NCBI GenBank assembly: GCA_035384565.1
Contig: DAOOIT010000019.1
Coordinates: forward strand, 1 to 64,000
DNA from: Planctomycetota bacterium
GTDB lineage: Bacteria > Planctomycetota > PUPC01 > DSUN01
DNA length: 64,000 nt
Reading direction: 5' to 3'
Both the position numbers and the translations under genes were made by a program. Positions 25,488 to 34,658 of this stretch are shown one piece after another. The notes below the pieces were generated by a model. It saw only the letters and a program-made list of their open reading frames with translations, was not told where the DNA came from and did no database searches. Position 1 is the first letter of the stretch. Each line of letters opens with the position of its first letter.

Positions 25488-26465
25488 TCACAGGCTCTCG
25501 TGCCCTGGCTCGTGGTGTTGGCCGAAGGGCACCGTGATGTGCGCGCAAGCGACATCGGCGCTTTCGAACTGGAAGATCATGTGGCCGATCCGGAAGCGTT
25601 CGCGGCCGCAGGCCTCCAGCTTTTCGCGCACCTGCTCAAGCTGCCCCACCGTGAGCTCCGGGCCCACGTTCACGTGGGCGGTCATGGCGTACATGCCCGA
25701 GGTGATCTCCCACACGTGGAGATCGTGCAAGTCGCGGACCTCGGGGGCCGCGTGCCTGAGGGCCTCGATGAGCGCGGGGATGCTGACCTGCCTGGGCGTG
25801 GCCTCGAGGAGCACGTTGGCCGAGTCGCGGAGGAGCTGGAGCGACCAGACGGCGATGAGGACGGCGATGAGAGCGCTGAGCGCCGGGTCGAGGCGCAGCC
25901 AGCCCGTGTAGTAGATCACGATGGCGCCGCCCACCACGGCCACCGACGAGAGCGTGTCGCCGAGCATGTGGAAGAAGGCGCTCTTGACATTGAGGTCGTG
26001 CTTGCCCACGCCGGCGAGGAGGAGCACGGAGGCCAGGTTCACGGCGAGGCCGGCTACCGCGATGACGAGCATCTCGAGGGTGGCGATGGGGCGGGGCTCG
26101 ATGAGCCGCTCCACCGCCTCGTAGAGGATGTAGGCCGATGCGCCCAGAAGGACCACGCCGTTCACGAAGGCGGCCAGGATCTCCATCCGGTAGAAGCCGT
26201 AGCTGCGCTCGGCAGGAGCGGGCATGGCGGCGATGCGGATCGCGAAGAAGGTGATGGCGAGGGCCACGAAGTGCGTGGCCATGTGGCCCGCGTCGCTCAC
26301 GAGGGCCAGGCTGTTCGACAGCAGCCCGCCGACGAGTTCGAAGAGCATCATCACGCTGGTGAGGGCCAGCGAGGCGAGCAGGCGGCGGCGCTCGAGGCCC
26401 TTGTGGACGTGCGAGTGGCCGTGGCTGTGCTCGGGGCCTTCGGCGTCGTGGTCGTGGGAGTGCAT
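25488..26465 (-). CDS. Cation diffusion facilitator (CzcD/ZitB-like), unusual TM2 site
   Basis: A 325-residue metal exporter with a histidine-rich N-terminal tail (residues 2-21), six membrane segments and a cytoplasmic domain with HDLHVWEI and MTAHVNV. Such proteins exchange cytoplasmic zinc or related cations for protons. The transport site should be HxxxD in TM2 and HxxxD in TM5. TM5 is normal (HMLGD, H166/D170), but TM2 reads DAGHMATH, so the fourth position is H65 instead of aspartate. One G-to-C change would explain it, and metal choice may differ. It lies 28 bases after argC. Confidence 0.9.
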   Translation of the reverse strand: MHSHDHDAEGPEHSHGHSHVHKGLERRRLLASLALTSVMMLFELVGGLLSNSLALVSDAGHMATHFVALAITFFAIRIAAMPAPAERSYGFYRMEILAAFVNGVVLLGASAYILYEAVERLIEPRPIATLEMLVIAVAGLAVNLASVLLLAGVGKHDLNVKSAFFHMLGDTLSSVAVVGGAIVIYYTGWLRLDPALSALIAVLIAVWSLQLLRDSANVLLEATPRQVSIPALIEALRHAAPEVRDLHDLHVWEITSGMYAMTAHVNVGPELTVGQLEQVREKLEACGRERFRIGHMIFQFESADVACAHITVPFGQHHEPGHESL

Positions 26466-26493
26466 GGCGGGCCTCCGCCTCTCCCCGCGCGCG

Positions 26494-27534
26494 TCACACG
26501 CAGCGGTGCAGGAGCCCCGTGGTCTCGGGGATGCCGAACATGAGGTTCATGCACTGCACGGCGAGGCCGCAGGCGCCCTTGATGACGTTGTCGAGGGCGG
26601 AGGAGATGACGACCTTGCCGGTCCGCGGGTCCACGATGGCCGCGAAGTCGCAGTAGTTGGTGCGGTGCACGTTGGCCAGCTCCACGTCGTCGAGCTTGTC
26701 GAAGACGCGGAGGAAGGGCTCGGCGGCATAGCGGCGGCGCCAGACGGCGACGACGTCGGCCGTGGCCGCGGGGCGGGCGAGGTCGGCGAAGATGGCGGTG
26801 AGGATGCCGCGGTCCACGGGCAGCAGGTGCGGCACGAAGAGGGCCGTGGCCGGGGCGCCGGCAGCGAGGGACAGCTCCTGCTCGATCTCGGGGGCGTGGC
26901 GGTGGGTGAGCGGGCTGTAGGCGCGGCAGTTCTCGTCGCAGTTGACGAAGAGGTTGCGGGCCTTGTCGCTATACGTCTTGCCGGCGCCGGAGAGGCCCGA
27001 ATAGGAGTCCACCATGATGCCCCTGGGCGAGACGAGGCCCTCGGCCAGCAGCGGGGCGAGGGGCAGAATCGCGCTGGCGGGGTAGCAGCCGGGCGTGGCC
27101 ACGATGCGGGCGGCCTTGATCTTGTCGCGGTAGAGTTCGGGCAGGCCGAAGGCGGCCTCGGCGAGCAGTTCGGGGCAGGTGTGCCTGGTGCCGTAGAAGC
27201 GCTCGTAGACGGCGGCGTCGCGGAAGCGGAACTCGCCGCCGCAGTCAATCACCTTGCAGCCTGCGGCGAGGAGCCTGGGCGCCCACTCGAGCGAGTCGGC
27301 GCCCTTCTTGGCCAGGAACACGACGTCGGTCTCGGCCGCGTAGCCGTCGAGGTCGGGTTTGCGCAGAAGGGCGTCCGTCTGCCCGCGCAGGACGGGGAGC
27401 GCGGCGTCCACGCGCGTGCCGGCGGCGTGGTCCGAGCCCAGGAAGGCCAGGCGGGCTTGCGGATGGCCGAGGAGGATGCGGAGGAGGGCCTCGCCCACGG
27501 CGCCGGTGGCGCCCAGAATGCCTACTCTCACCAT
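26494..27534 (-). CDS. argC: N-acetyl-gamma-glutamyl-phosphate reductase
   Basis: A 346-residue NADPH-dependent enzyme of arginine synthesis. GILGATGAVGEALLRILLGHP is the dinucleotide-binding loop, ATPGCYPASA holds the catalytic cysteine (about 149), and THRHAPEIEQEL and PVDRGILTAIF are typical. It should reduce N-acetylglutamyl phosphate to the semialdehyde. No other arg gene is nearby; downstream are a metal exporter and a ribokinase, so this is not an arginine operon. Confidence 0.95.
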   Translation of the reverse strand: MVRVGILGATGAVGEALLRILLGHPQARLAFLGSDHAAGTRVDAALPVLRGQTDALLRKPDLDGYAAETDVVFLAKKGADSLEWAPRLLAAGCKVIDCGGEFRFRDAAVYERFYGTRHTCPELLAEAAFGLPELYRDKIKAARIVATPGCYPASAILPLAPLLAEGLVSPRGIMVDSYSGLSGAGKTYSDKARNLFVNCDENCRAYSPLTHRHAPEIEQELSLAAGAPATALFVPHLLPVDRGILTAIFADLARPAATADVVAVWRRRYAAEPFLRVFDKLDDVELANVHRTNYCDFAAIVDPRTGKVVISSALDNVIKGACGLAVQCMNLMFGIPETTGLLHRCV

Positions 27535-27585
27535 AGCGGCGTGTTCTCTCCTGGGGTTCGGGTGCGAGCGGCGGGCCGCCGCCGC

Positions 27586-29145
27586 TCAGTACTCGCGCGA
27601 CGCAATCTGTTCGACTCTGGCCCCGTTCTGGCCGAAGACGATTCGTTCGCCGATGGCGACGAGTGCGCAGACGAAGACGAAGGGGACGGCGAGGCCCTGC
27701 GAGACGGTCTCGGTGAAGATGCCGGCGAGAGCGAAGCCGAGGATGCCGCCGGCGGCGCCGAGGCCCACGCCGAGCATGAGCTCGCTGTGGGCGGCGGCCT
27801 GGAGCCGCAGGGCGCGGCTGAGGAACTCCACGACGAGCCAGGCGAGGGCCAGCAGGCCGACGAGGCCCGTCTGAACCAGGGCCTTCAGCCAGGCGTCGTG
27901 GGTGAACGGCTCGCTGGTCGCCACGTTGTAGACCTCGGGCACGTTGCTGAAGTACTGGAGCTTGGCCTGCGGCCGGAAGGGCTCGATGACCGCGTGATAG
28001 TCCGTGTAGCCGAGCCCGAAGAGGGAACTGCCCAGGCCGTCCCAGAGCTGGCGCGAGCAGGCGAGGGCGGCCTGCCAGCGCTGGTAGCGCATGGCGACGC
28101 GGTTCTCGGCGAAAGCGGAGTCGCGCCCGGCCCCGGGGAACCGCTTGGCCGCCTCGGCCGTTTCGGCCAGGAGCTCGAAGTACAGGGCGCGCTGCTCGGC
28201 GGTGAGGCGGCGCTCGCCGCCGCGCCGCCGCTGGAGGAACTCCATGAGGTAGCGGGCATCGAACAGATCACGCGGCGGCGCGGCGGTGGGGTCGGCGGCC
28301 ATCACCTCGTGCGCGCGGGCGTGAAGCTCGGCCGCCCGGGCCGCCAGGGCCCGGTCGCCGAGCAGGAAGTTGTCGCTCACGAACGGCGCCACGGAACTGA
28401 ACAGGGCGTCCGTGTGATAGGGCCGCGGCAGGAGGCGCGGCGCGCCCAGGAGCACGAGACCAACCACCCCGAGGAAAACCCACGCCGTCCGGCGGGCGTG
28501 GAGCGCGCTGAGCAGGCCGAGAACAAGGACGGTAGCCAGCACCGCGCCGCCGGACAGGTTGACGAGGAGCCCGGCGGCCACGATGGCCAGGAGGAGGAGC
28601 CGAAGGCTCCAGCCGCGGGCATGCAGCGCCAGGCCATAGAGCACGGGGAGCGACAAGGCCAGAAACGCGCCGAGTGCGTTGCGGTTGCGGAAGCCGGCGC
28701 GAACGTCGAGCGCCGATGCGCACGTGGCATAGTGCCATGCCGCCCAGAGCACCACGCACGCGACGGCGACCGTGAAGGCGATGAGAAGCCGCTTCAGGTC
28801 GCCCCTCTCGGCCACGTTCAGGAACACGGCGAAGGCGACGAGGAAGTACTCGACGACTTGGAGCACCTCCTTCGCGGCCTCGGGCTTGCTGGCCGAGCGC
28901 GCCAGGGCCACGCACGCCACGGCCGCCAGCACGAACCCTTGGAGCGGGGGCAGCTTGGCCTTGCGCAGCCGGCGGGCAACGAGTTCCAGGGCCACTCCCA
29001 GCGCCGAGGCGGCCAGGACCACATCGGCCAGGGTGATCGGCAGGGCGAGCTTGCCGAGGGGGAGGCTCAGCCCAAGCTGCGTGCCCATGACGAGAATGAG
29101 AAGGACCGCCAGCCCGAGGTTGACGGCGCGCAGGCGGAGCGTCAT
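27586..29145 (-). CDS. O-antigen ligase/polymerase-like membrane protein
   Basis: A 519-residue protein with about ten membrane segments and a long periplasmic loop (about 270-430). Motifs such as RNRNALGAFLALSLPVLYG and LGYTDYHAVIEPF, then THDAWLKALVQTGLVGLLAL, match the Wzy/WaaL O-antigen ligase superfamily, which join or polymerise lipid-linked glycans on the periplasmic side. The ATG at 29145 follows GGAGGGCAG and overlaps the stop of the small TPR gene by four bases. It is last in the ExbB-ExbD-TPR-VWA cassette, which ties glycan assembly to that machine or at least to its expression. Confidence 0.8.
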   Translation of the reverse strand: MTLRLRAVNLGLAVLLILVMGTQLGLSLPLGKLALPITLADVVLAASALGVALELVARRLRKAKLPPLQGFVLAAVACVALARSASKPEAAKEVLQVVEYFLVAFAVFLNVAERGDLKRLLIAFTVAVACVVLWAAWHYATCASALDVRAGFRNRNALGAFLALSLPVLYGLALHARGWSLRLLLLAIVAAGLLVNLSGGAVLATVLVLGLLSALHARRTAWVFLGVVGLVLLGAPRLLPRPYHTDALFSSVAPFVSDNFLLGDRALAARAAELHARAHEVMAADPTAAPPRDLFDARYLMEFLQRRRGGERRLTAEQRALYFELLAETAEAAKRFPGAGRDSAFAENRVAMRYQRWQAALACSRQLWDGLGSSLFGLGYTDYHAVIEPFRPQAKLQYFSNVPEVYNVATSEPFTHDAWLKALVQTGLVGLLALAWLVVEFLSRALRLQAAAHSELMLGVGLGAAGGILGFALAGIFTETVSQGLAVPFVFVCALVAIGERIVFGQNGARVEQIASREY

Positions 29146-29744
29146 CCACTGCCCTCCTCTCTGGCCGCCGGGGCCCGGGCGCTGGAGCGTGGCGCCGGGG
29201 CCTCGAGGGCGCGGAGCTGCTGCTGAGCGTGGGTGTCCCACTTGCCTTCGTGGTCATACCGGATACACCGCAGGAGGGCTTTGCGGGCCTTCTTGCGCTC
29301 GCCCCGGCTGGCGTAGAGGACGCCCAGGTGGAAGAAGGCATCGGGGTCCTGGTCGTTGATGCGGCGTGCGGCGCGAAGCTCCTGGAGCGCGGCCTCGGAG
29401 TCGTTGCGGAGATGCGCCACGAGCGCGTCGCGAATATGGCCATCGGCCACATCGGCCTTGGCAAGCAGCCTGCGGCGTCGGAGGGCGAGACGCGCCATGT
29501 CGAACGTCGCGAAGGCCCAGAGGAGCGCGCCCAGGGCGATGGAGCCGCGGCGGAGGGCCGGGATGCTCAGGACGCTGTGCTCGGGGGGCAGCACGCGGGC
29601 CGCCTGGCTGTAGACCCAGCCATCCACGGCGAATCCGAAGCAGAAGAAGATCAGGAGTCCCTTGAGGGTCTTGCCGATGGCGATGTGGCCGGTGCCGGGC
29701 AAGACGACCGAGAGGAGGATGGGGACAACGTGGGCGATCTTCAC
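29142..29744 (-). CDS. Small membrane-anchored TPR protein
   Basis: A 200-residue protein with a hydrophobic N-terminus (MKIAHVVPILLSVVLPGTGH) and two to three membrane segments within the first 100 residues (also LLIFFCFGFAVDGWVY and ALGALLWAFATFDMA). At least one TPR-like pair follows (about 120-180: ALQELRAARRINDQDPDAFF, LGVLYASRGERKKAR), then a disordered tail. I recognise no named family. The first segment resembles the short VLPGTGH-containing membrane proteins of planctomycetes. It is 25 bases after the VWA gene and overlaps the ligase-like gene. Confidence 0.75.
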   Translation of the reverse strand: MKIAHVVPILLSVVLPGTGHIAIGKTLKGLLIFFCFGFAVDGWVYSQAARVLPPEHSVLSIPALRRGSIALGALLWAFATFDMARLALRRRRLLAKADVADGHIRDALVAHLRNDSEAALQELRAARRINDQDPDAFFHLGVLYASRGERKKARKALLRCIRYDHEGKWDTHAQQQLRALEAPAPRSSARAPAAREEGSG

Positions 29745-29769
29745 GCGGGCCTCTCACCTGTGCGGCGCG

Positions 29770-31569
29770 CTAGCGGTCGTACGGGGTGCGAACGCCGTAT
29801 TCGCGGCCGATACGCTCGATCTCTGCCCGTTGGGCGGATGTTTCGCCGCCGCGGGCCATGTCGGCAACGATGTGATGGATTTTCTGCCGCGCCCATTCGT
29901 GGGCGATGTCGGCGCGCTTGGGGTCAGGGGCGCCGGGGGTGTGGCTGAACTGAAGCGTGCGCCCGGCGTAGGGGATTCTGCCTTCGATCTGGATGGTGAC
30001 GTTCTGGCCAGGTTTGCAGCGGCCGTAGAGGACGATGGGCTTGTCGGCGTAGAGGTTGGGGAGGAAGGCGGGGTAGGTCTCCTCCACATCGAGGTTGGTG
30101 TAGGTGACGCGCAGTTGCATGAGCATGGGCTTGTCGTAGGCGTGGAAGAGTTCGCCGAGGGGCTTGGCCGCCGCCTGCACGTCGTCGGTGAACGTGGCCT
30201 CGCCGCGCGAGCGGTAGGCCAGGAGGTCGAGCAGGTAGCGGTTGCCGCCGGGGCCGGCGTCGAAGGGCAGGATGGCGAAGGTGGGGCGCGCGTAGGAGCT
30301 GATCTCGTTGACGATGCGGCGGGCATCGCGGATGCCCAGGGTCGAGCGGCCGTCGCTGATGAAGAAGATGTTGGTCGGGCGGTTGCGCACGGCCTGCTCG
30401 GCGACGTCGCGGACCACGGCGTTGAGGACGCGGTAGACGTCGGTGCGCACTTGCCCGGGGATGCGGTCTACGAAGGCCAGCGCGGCCTGGATGCGTTCGG
30501 GGGTCGGATCCGCAAAGTCGGGAAAGAGCTTGCGCGGCTCCTCGCTGAAGAGGATGACGTTGAAGCGGTCGGTGGAGCGCAGGGCGGCGAGGTAGCGCCC
30601 CAGGGCCTCGCGGGTGGCGACCACTTCGGCACGCTGGATGCTCAGCGACACGTCGCAGATGAACACCACGTCCTTCGGGATCACCGGCAGCTTGTCGGGC
30701 CGGGCCACGGCGATCTCGAGGCGGAAGTACTGGCGCTCCTCGCCCGGGCGCGCGTAGAGGTCCATCTTGATCTTGACTTCGTCGCGGAGGGCGTAGACGG
30801 GCACCTCCTCGTCCTCGGGGCCGGCGCTGGGGAAGAGGATGACGGGCGAGGTGCCGACGTCGCGGCGCGCGAGTTTGTCCTCGAGGGGGATGACGATGCC
30901 CTGCGGCGCGGTGACGCCGGTGACCACCGCGGTGGCGCTGGGGTTGATGGTGGGCGGGGCGAGGGGCCCGGCATGGGTGTCGGTGGCGGGCTTCGGGGCG
31001 CTCACCTCGCGGAGGTGGAGTTGGGCGGGCGGCGGGGCCGGCAGGCCGGGCGAGCCGTGCAGCACGCCGCGCGTGCCCGTGCCGGCGGGCGCGACGTCGG
31101 CCATGGCCACCGTGCGAACGGGGGCGACTTCGCCGATCGCCGTATTGGTCTGCTCGACCTTGGGCGGGCCGGTGCGGTGGATGACGGCGTGCTCGGTGTC
31201 GGGCGTGCGCGAGGGGGTGGGCGTGTGCTCGAGGGTCGAGAGGTCCTTCTCGTTGGGGAACGAGGGGCCGGGGATGCGCTGTTTGGGGTCGAAGAGGGGC
31301 ACCTCGTAGGCCTTGACCGGCACAGGGGCGCCCCCCTTGGCGGGGGCCTCGGTGGTCGAGGTGGCGACGGGGACGGACTGGGGTTCTGGCAGGTCCACGA
31401 CGTGGAACCACTTGAGGACGGAGGCGGAGAACTCCTCGACGTCGAAGAGGCGAATGCTGCCGACGAAGCGGATGAGCGCCAGGTGGCACAGGAGCGAGAC
31501 GGCGAGCGAGGTGAGCACCCAGCGGCTCACGTCGTCTTTGCGGGTTCGGGCGGTTTTCGCGGCGGCCAC
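29770..31569 (-). CDS. Membrane-anchored von Willebrand factor A protein
   Basis: A 599-residue protein with one N-terminal membrane segment (about 17-40) and a long proline/threonine-rich linker (about 55-240). A VWA domain follows (about 297-480) with the metal-binding motif DVSLS near 304, then SDGRST and a later DAGPGGN. A beta-rich C-terminal part completes it. The layout (membrane anchor, long Pro-rich span, folded domain) is like TonB/TolA-type proteins that reach across the periplasm. It follows the TPR gene by 21 bases in the ExbB-ExbD cassette, so ExbB/ExbD could energise it. That is inference from order and topology. Confidence 0.85.
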   Translation of the reverse strand: MAAAKTARTRKDDVSRWVLTSLAVSLLCHLALIRFVGSIRLFDVEEFSASVLKWFHVVDLPEPQSVPVATSTTEAPAKGGAPVPVKAYEVPLFDPKQRIPGPSFPNEKDLSTLEHTPTPSRTPDTEHAVIHRTGPPKVEQTNTAIGEVAPVRTVAMADVAPAGTGTRGVLHGSPGLPAPPPAQLHLREVSAPKPATDTHAGPLAPPTINPSATAVVTGVTAPQGIVIPLEDKLARRDVGTSPVILFPSAGPEDEEVPVYALRDEVKIKMDLYARPGEERQYFRLEIAVARPDKLPVIPKDVVFICDVSLSIQRAEVVATREALGRYLAALRSTDRFNVILFSEEPRKLFPDFADPTPERIQAALAFVDRIPGQVRTDVYRVLNAVVRDVAEQAVRNRPTNIFFISDGRSTLGIRDARRIVNEISSYARPTFAILPFDAGPGGNRYLLDLLAYRSRGEATFTDDVQAAAKPLGELFHAYDKPMLMQLRVTYTNLDVEETYPAFLPNLYADKPIVLYGRCKPGQNVTIQIEGRIPYAGRTLQFSHTPGAPDPKRADIAHEWARQKIHHIVADMARGGETSAQRAEIERIGREYGVRTPYDR

Positions 31570-31590
31570 GGGGCCACTCCCTTCGCGCGG

Positions 31591-34179
31591 CTAGGGCTTC
31601 TTCTCGAGGCCCTTGCCGTCGGCGGTCACACGCAGGCCGAAGCCGTCGAGCTCCTTCACCAGGCGCTCGGTCCACTCCGACTTCGGGTGGCGTTCGAGGA
31701 GCCGTGTCCAGACGGCGACGGCGGAGTCGGGCTGCTTGAGCTGGAACGAGGCGACGCCGGCCTTGTAGCGCGCCTCGGCGGCCTCGGCGGCGGCGTCGGG
31801 GCCGGTGGCCAGCATGGCCACGCGGAGCAGGTAGCGTTGGGCGAACTCCCAGTCCTTCTTGTCGAAGGCCATGCGGCCCATCTGGAGCTGGCACTTGAGG
31901 ATCAGGGCGTCGCGGACGGCGGGGTCGCCGACGGCGTTGGGGGCGAGTTGCTCGACCTGCTGGTAGTACTGCCAGGCGCCGTCGTTGTCGCCGACGGCGC
32001 GCAGGGTTTCGGCGAGGCCGAACTTCGCCCAGATGAGGAGCTCGTGGTCGGGGAATTTCTCGATGAACGCCTTGAAGTAGGTTTTCGCGCGCTCGTGGTC
32101 GGGCTTGGGGAGGTTGAGCGACAGCTCGCCGAGCCAGTAGACGACGTAGGGCTTGGCCTCGCCGGGGAAGCGCTTGACGAGGGCCTCGAAGGTCTCGATG
32201 GCCTCGGCGGGCCGGCGTTGCTCGCGGAAGACCTCGGCGGTCCAGAGGTACTCGGTGGCGTCGGTGAGCAGGTCGGGGTTGTTGCGGATGAGCTGGAGGA
32301 AGGCGTCGGCGGCCTTGGCGAAGAACTCGTTGGCTTCCTTCTGCTCCTTGGCGGCGAGGCGGGTCTTGCCGAGCTTGGCGTAGCTGTGGGCGAGGAGGCG
32401 GAGCGCGCGCTTCTGGTAGGCGCCGGGGATGTTGGCGCACAGCTCGTAGAGCGGCACGGCGGCGTCGTACTGCTGCTTGACCTCGCCGTAGTACCAGGCG
32501 AGGAAGTAGAGCACGTCGCCCTTGTGCACGCCGTCGCGGAAGCGCTCGAAGTAGGTGTTGAAGGTGGCGAACATCGCGTCGTATTGCTTGATCTCGTACT
32601 CGCAGGCGCCCTTGCGGTAGAGGAACTCCTCGGCGGTCTTGGGGTCGGTGGCGGCGAAGCGCTTGTAGTATTCGCCGTAGAGTTCGATGGCCTTGGCATA
32701 CTGGTTGAGCTGGCCGTAGAGGCGGGCGGCGCGGTCGAGGGCGCCCTTGACGTGTGCGCCGTTGGGGTACTGCTTGAGATAGGTCTCGTAGGCGGCGGCG
32801 GCCTGGTCGAAGCGCTGGAGGAGGTCGAGGCACACGGCGATCTGGTGGCACACGCCCTCGGCGTTGGGGCCGTTGGGGGGCACCTTGGCGTAGCGGTCGA
32901 GGGCCTCGGCGTGCGCTCCGAGCCAGAAGGCGGCTTCGGCCTGGAAGTAGAGCACCTCGGCGGCGTACTTGCTCTGGGGAAACTCCTTGAGGAAGGCTTC
33001 GGCGGCGGCGGCGGCCTCCTTGGCGCGGGGCTGGCCCTGGCGATAGGCCGCGGCGGCGCGCCCGAAGGCGGCGGGCTCGCGCGCGGGGTCCTTGCCGCTC
33101 TTGTCGGCGGCGAGCAGGGCGGCGAAGTGGGCCTCGGCCTCGGGGAACCGTCCGGCGCGGTAGGCGCACTCGCCGGCGATGTAGAGCGTGCTCACCAGGA
33201 AGTCGCCCTGGGGGAAGCGCTGGAGGTATTCCAGGGCGGGCACCAGGGCCTCCTGGTAGCGCTGGAGGAAGAAGAGGGCCTGGGCGCGGCCGTAGAGCAC
33301 CTCGGCGCCCAGCGGGCCGGCCGGGTCCACCTGCCCCAGCAGGGCCAGGGCCTCGGCGTGCTTCTTCTGGGTGAGGAGGAGGCTGGCGATCTTGGTGCGC
33401 ACGCGGGCCAGCAGGTCGGTCTGGGCCTTGGCGTCGGGCCCGTCGGGCTTGGCCTTGAGCGCGGCCTCCAGGAAGTCGGCCAGCTCGCGGTAGCGGCCCA
33501 GCGCGTCGTCGGCCTTGCCGAGGGCCACAAGGCAGTCGCCGATGGGCAGCAGCACGTAGGCCTTGTAGGTGTTCTCGGGCGAGGGGTCGGCGAGCACCTG
33601 TTCGAAGAGCGGCAGGGCCTCGGCGAAGCGGCCAAGGGCGAACTCTGCGCGGCCGACGGCATACCTGGCGTGCACGACGAAGCGGCGGTGGTCGGGCACG
33701 GTGAGGTCGGTGGCGAGGAACTGGCGCAACGGCGGGATCGCGCCAGCCATGTCGTTGAGGCGGAAGCGGCAGTCGCCGATGCGGTAGAGGGCGACGGGGC
33801 GCATGGTGAGCGTGGGGTCCTTCACCGCGGCCTCGTAGGCGGGCAGCGCGGCGTCGTAGCGCTTGTCCTCGTAGTGGCATTCGCCGAGGTAGAACCACAC
33901 GCGGCCCGCGCGCGGGTCGTTGGGGTAGGCTTTGAGGAACTTGTCGCCCTCGGCGATGCACTGCTTGCGCAGCTTGTCGCGGAAGAGGCCCTCGACGAAG
34001 TCGAACTGGAGGTCGGCCGGCTCCGCGGCGCGCTCGCCGCCGAGCGCCGCCGCGGAGAGCGCGAGGAGGATGACGGCCGTGCGGAAAGCCCGAAATCCGG
34101 AATCCGAGATCCGACACAGATCCAGAGCTCCAAGCACCAGATCACAAGTCGTTTCCTGGCGTCTGCGTGTTTGGGGCAT
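31591..34179 (-). CDS. Long exported TPR protein
   Basis: An exported protein of up to 862 residues, made almost wholly of about 18-20 TPRs. A hydrophobic signal segment (TAVILLALSAAALGG) lies about 30 residues after the chosen ATG. Repeats such as YRIGDCRFRLNDMAGAIPPL, VLYFQAEAAFWLGAHAEAL and LAWYYGEVKQQYDAAVPLY are of the YbgF/BamD-like type that bind envelope partners. The N-terminal 30 residues are encoded by a dispersed palindromic element (34089-34231); no ribosome site is obvious, and no good start exists between the element and the signal segment. The true start is therefore uncertain. It is 53 bases after exbD in the cassette. Confidence 0.85.
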   Translation of the reverse strand: MPQTRRRQETTCDLVLGALDLCRISDSGFRAFRTAVILLALSAAALGGERAAEPADLQFDFVEGLFRDKLRKQCIAEGDKFLKAYPNDPRAGRVWFYLGECHYEDKRYDAALPAYEAAVKDPTLTMRPVALYRIGDCRFRLNDMAGAIPPLRQFLATDLTVPDHRRFVVHARYAVGRAEFALGRFAEALPLFEQVLADPSPENTYKAYVLLPIGDCLVALGKADDALGRYRELADFLEAALKAKPDGPDAKAQTDLLARVRTKIASLLLTQKKHAEALALLGQVDPAGPLGAEVLYGRAQALFFLQRYQEALVPALEYLQRFPQGDFLVSTLYIAGECAYRAGRFPEAEAHFAALLAADKSGKDPAREPAAFGRAAAAYRQGQPRAKEAAAAAEAFLKEFPQSKYAAEVLYFQAEAAFWLGAHAEALDRYAKVPPNGPNAEGVCHQIAVCLDLLQRFDQAAAAYETYLKQYPNGAHVKGALDRAARLYGQLNQYAKAIELYGEYYKRFAATDPKTAEEFLYRKGACEYEIKQYDAMFATFNTYFERFRDGVHKGDVLYFLAWYYGEVKQQYDAAVPLYELCANIPGAYQKRALRLLAHSYAKLGKTRLAAKEQKEANEFFAKAADAFLQLIRNNPDLLTDATEYLWTAEVFREQRRPAEAIETFEALVKRFPGEAKPYVVYWLGELSLNLPKPDHERAKTYFKAFIEKFPDHELLIWAKFGLAETLRAVGDNDGAWQYYQQVEQLAPNAVGDPAVRDALILKCQLQMGRMAFDKKDWEFAQRYLLRVAMLATGPDAAAEAAEARYKAGVASFQLKQPDSAVAVWTRLLERHPKSEWTERLVKELDGFGLRVTADGKGLEKKP

Positions 34180-34231
34180 CGGGGTTTCTGGCCTTTGTGC
34201 TTGTTTCGGATTTCGTGCTTCGGGTTTCGGG
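34089..34231. repeat. Dispersed imperfect palindrome of CGAAATCCG type
   Basis: The left arm (from 34089: CCCGAAATCCGGAATCCGA and on) is about three-quarters complementary to the right arm (ending GATTTCGTGCTTCGGGTTTCGGG at 34231). The middle is unpaired, with GTTTCCTGGCGTCTGCGTGTTT. Elements with this layout and wording occur between genes in many uncultured-phylum genomes. Here it fills the space between the ExbD stop (34233) and the signal-peptide region of the TPR gene. Confidence 0.65.
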
Positions 34232-34232
34232 T

Positions 34233-34658
34233 CTACGGGCTGCGCCTCGGCCCCTCGATGCTGGCGTAGGCGACGTTGCGGATGTCGGCCGCGGCGCACG
34301 CGTCCAGCACCCGCACAAAGTGCTGGAACGCGGTGTCGCGGTCGGCCCGGATGACGACCGGGGGCGGCGAGGCGCCGTAGGCGGCGTGCAGGTCTTTCAG
34401 CCAGGTCAGCAGTTCGTCCTGGGTCATCAAGCGGTTGCTGATCAGCACGTCGCCCTGCCGGGTCACGTTGATGAAGTAGGGCGTGCGCTGGCGCGGCACC
34501 ACGCCCTTCTCGGCCGTGGGCAGGCTGAGGTCCATCTGCCGCTCGAGCTGGCCCATGGCCGTGGTGAGCACGTAGTAGACGAGCAGGATGAAGACCATGT
34601 CGATCAGGGGGGCCATCTGGAAGCCGGCGTCCTGCTCGTCGGCCTTGCGGAAGTTCAT
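34233..34658 (-). CDS. ExbD/TolR-family biopolymer transport protein
   Basis: A 141-residue single-pass inner-membrane protein. The membrane segment (about 13-36) has the essential aspartate in MAPLIDMVFILL (D20). The periplasmic domain follows, with VNVTRQGDVLISN-like strands. ExbD/TolR proteins pair with ExbB/TolQ to turn proton flow into force on a periplasmic partner. The ATG overlaps the ExbB stop by four bases (ATGA) and has GGGGGAGG upstream. Its stop is two bases from a dispersed palindromic element. Confidence 0.93.
   Translation of the reverse strand: MNFRKADEQDAGFQMAPLIDMVFILLVYYVLTTAMGQLERQMDLSLPTAEKGVVPRQRTPYFINVTRQGDVLISNRLMTQDELLTWLKDLHAAYGASPPPVVIRADRDTAFQHFVRVLDACAAADIRNVAYASIEGPRRSP

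Noticed and set aside
29662..34269. Very long open frame on the plus strand opposite the TPR/VWA genes (and similar ones at 386-3277, 8846-12337, 26224-29226, 42463-45411)
   Set aside because: G+C-rich coding DNA leaves few stops on the opposite strand. The opposite strand in each case encodes clear TPR, VWA, kinase, desulfurase or glycosidase domains; the plus-strand frames give low-complexity Gly/Val/Glu-rich translations with no domains.
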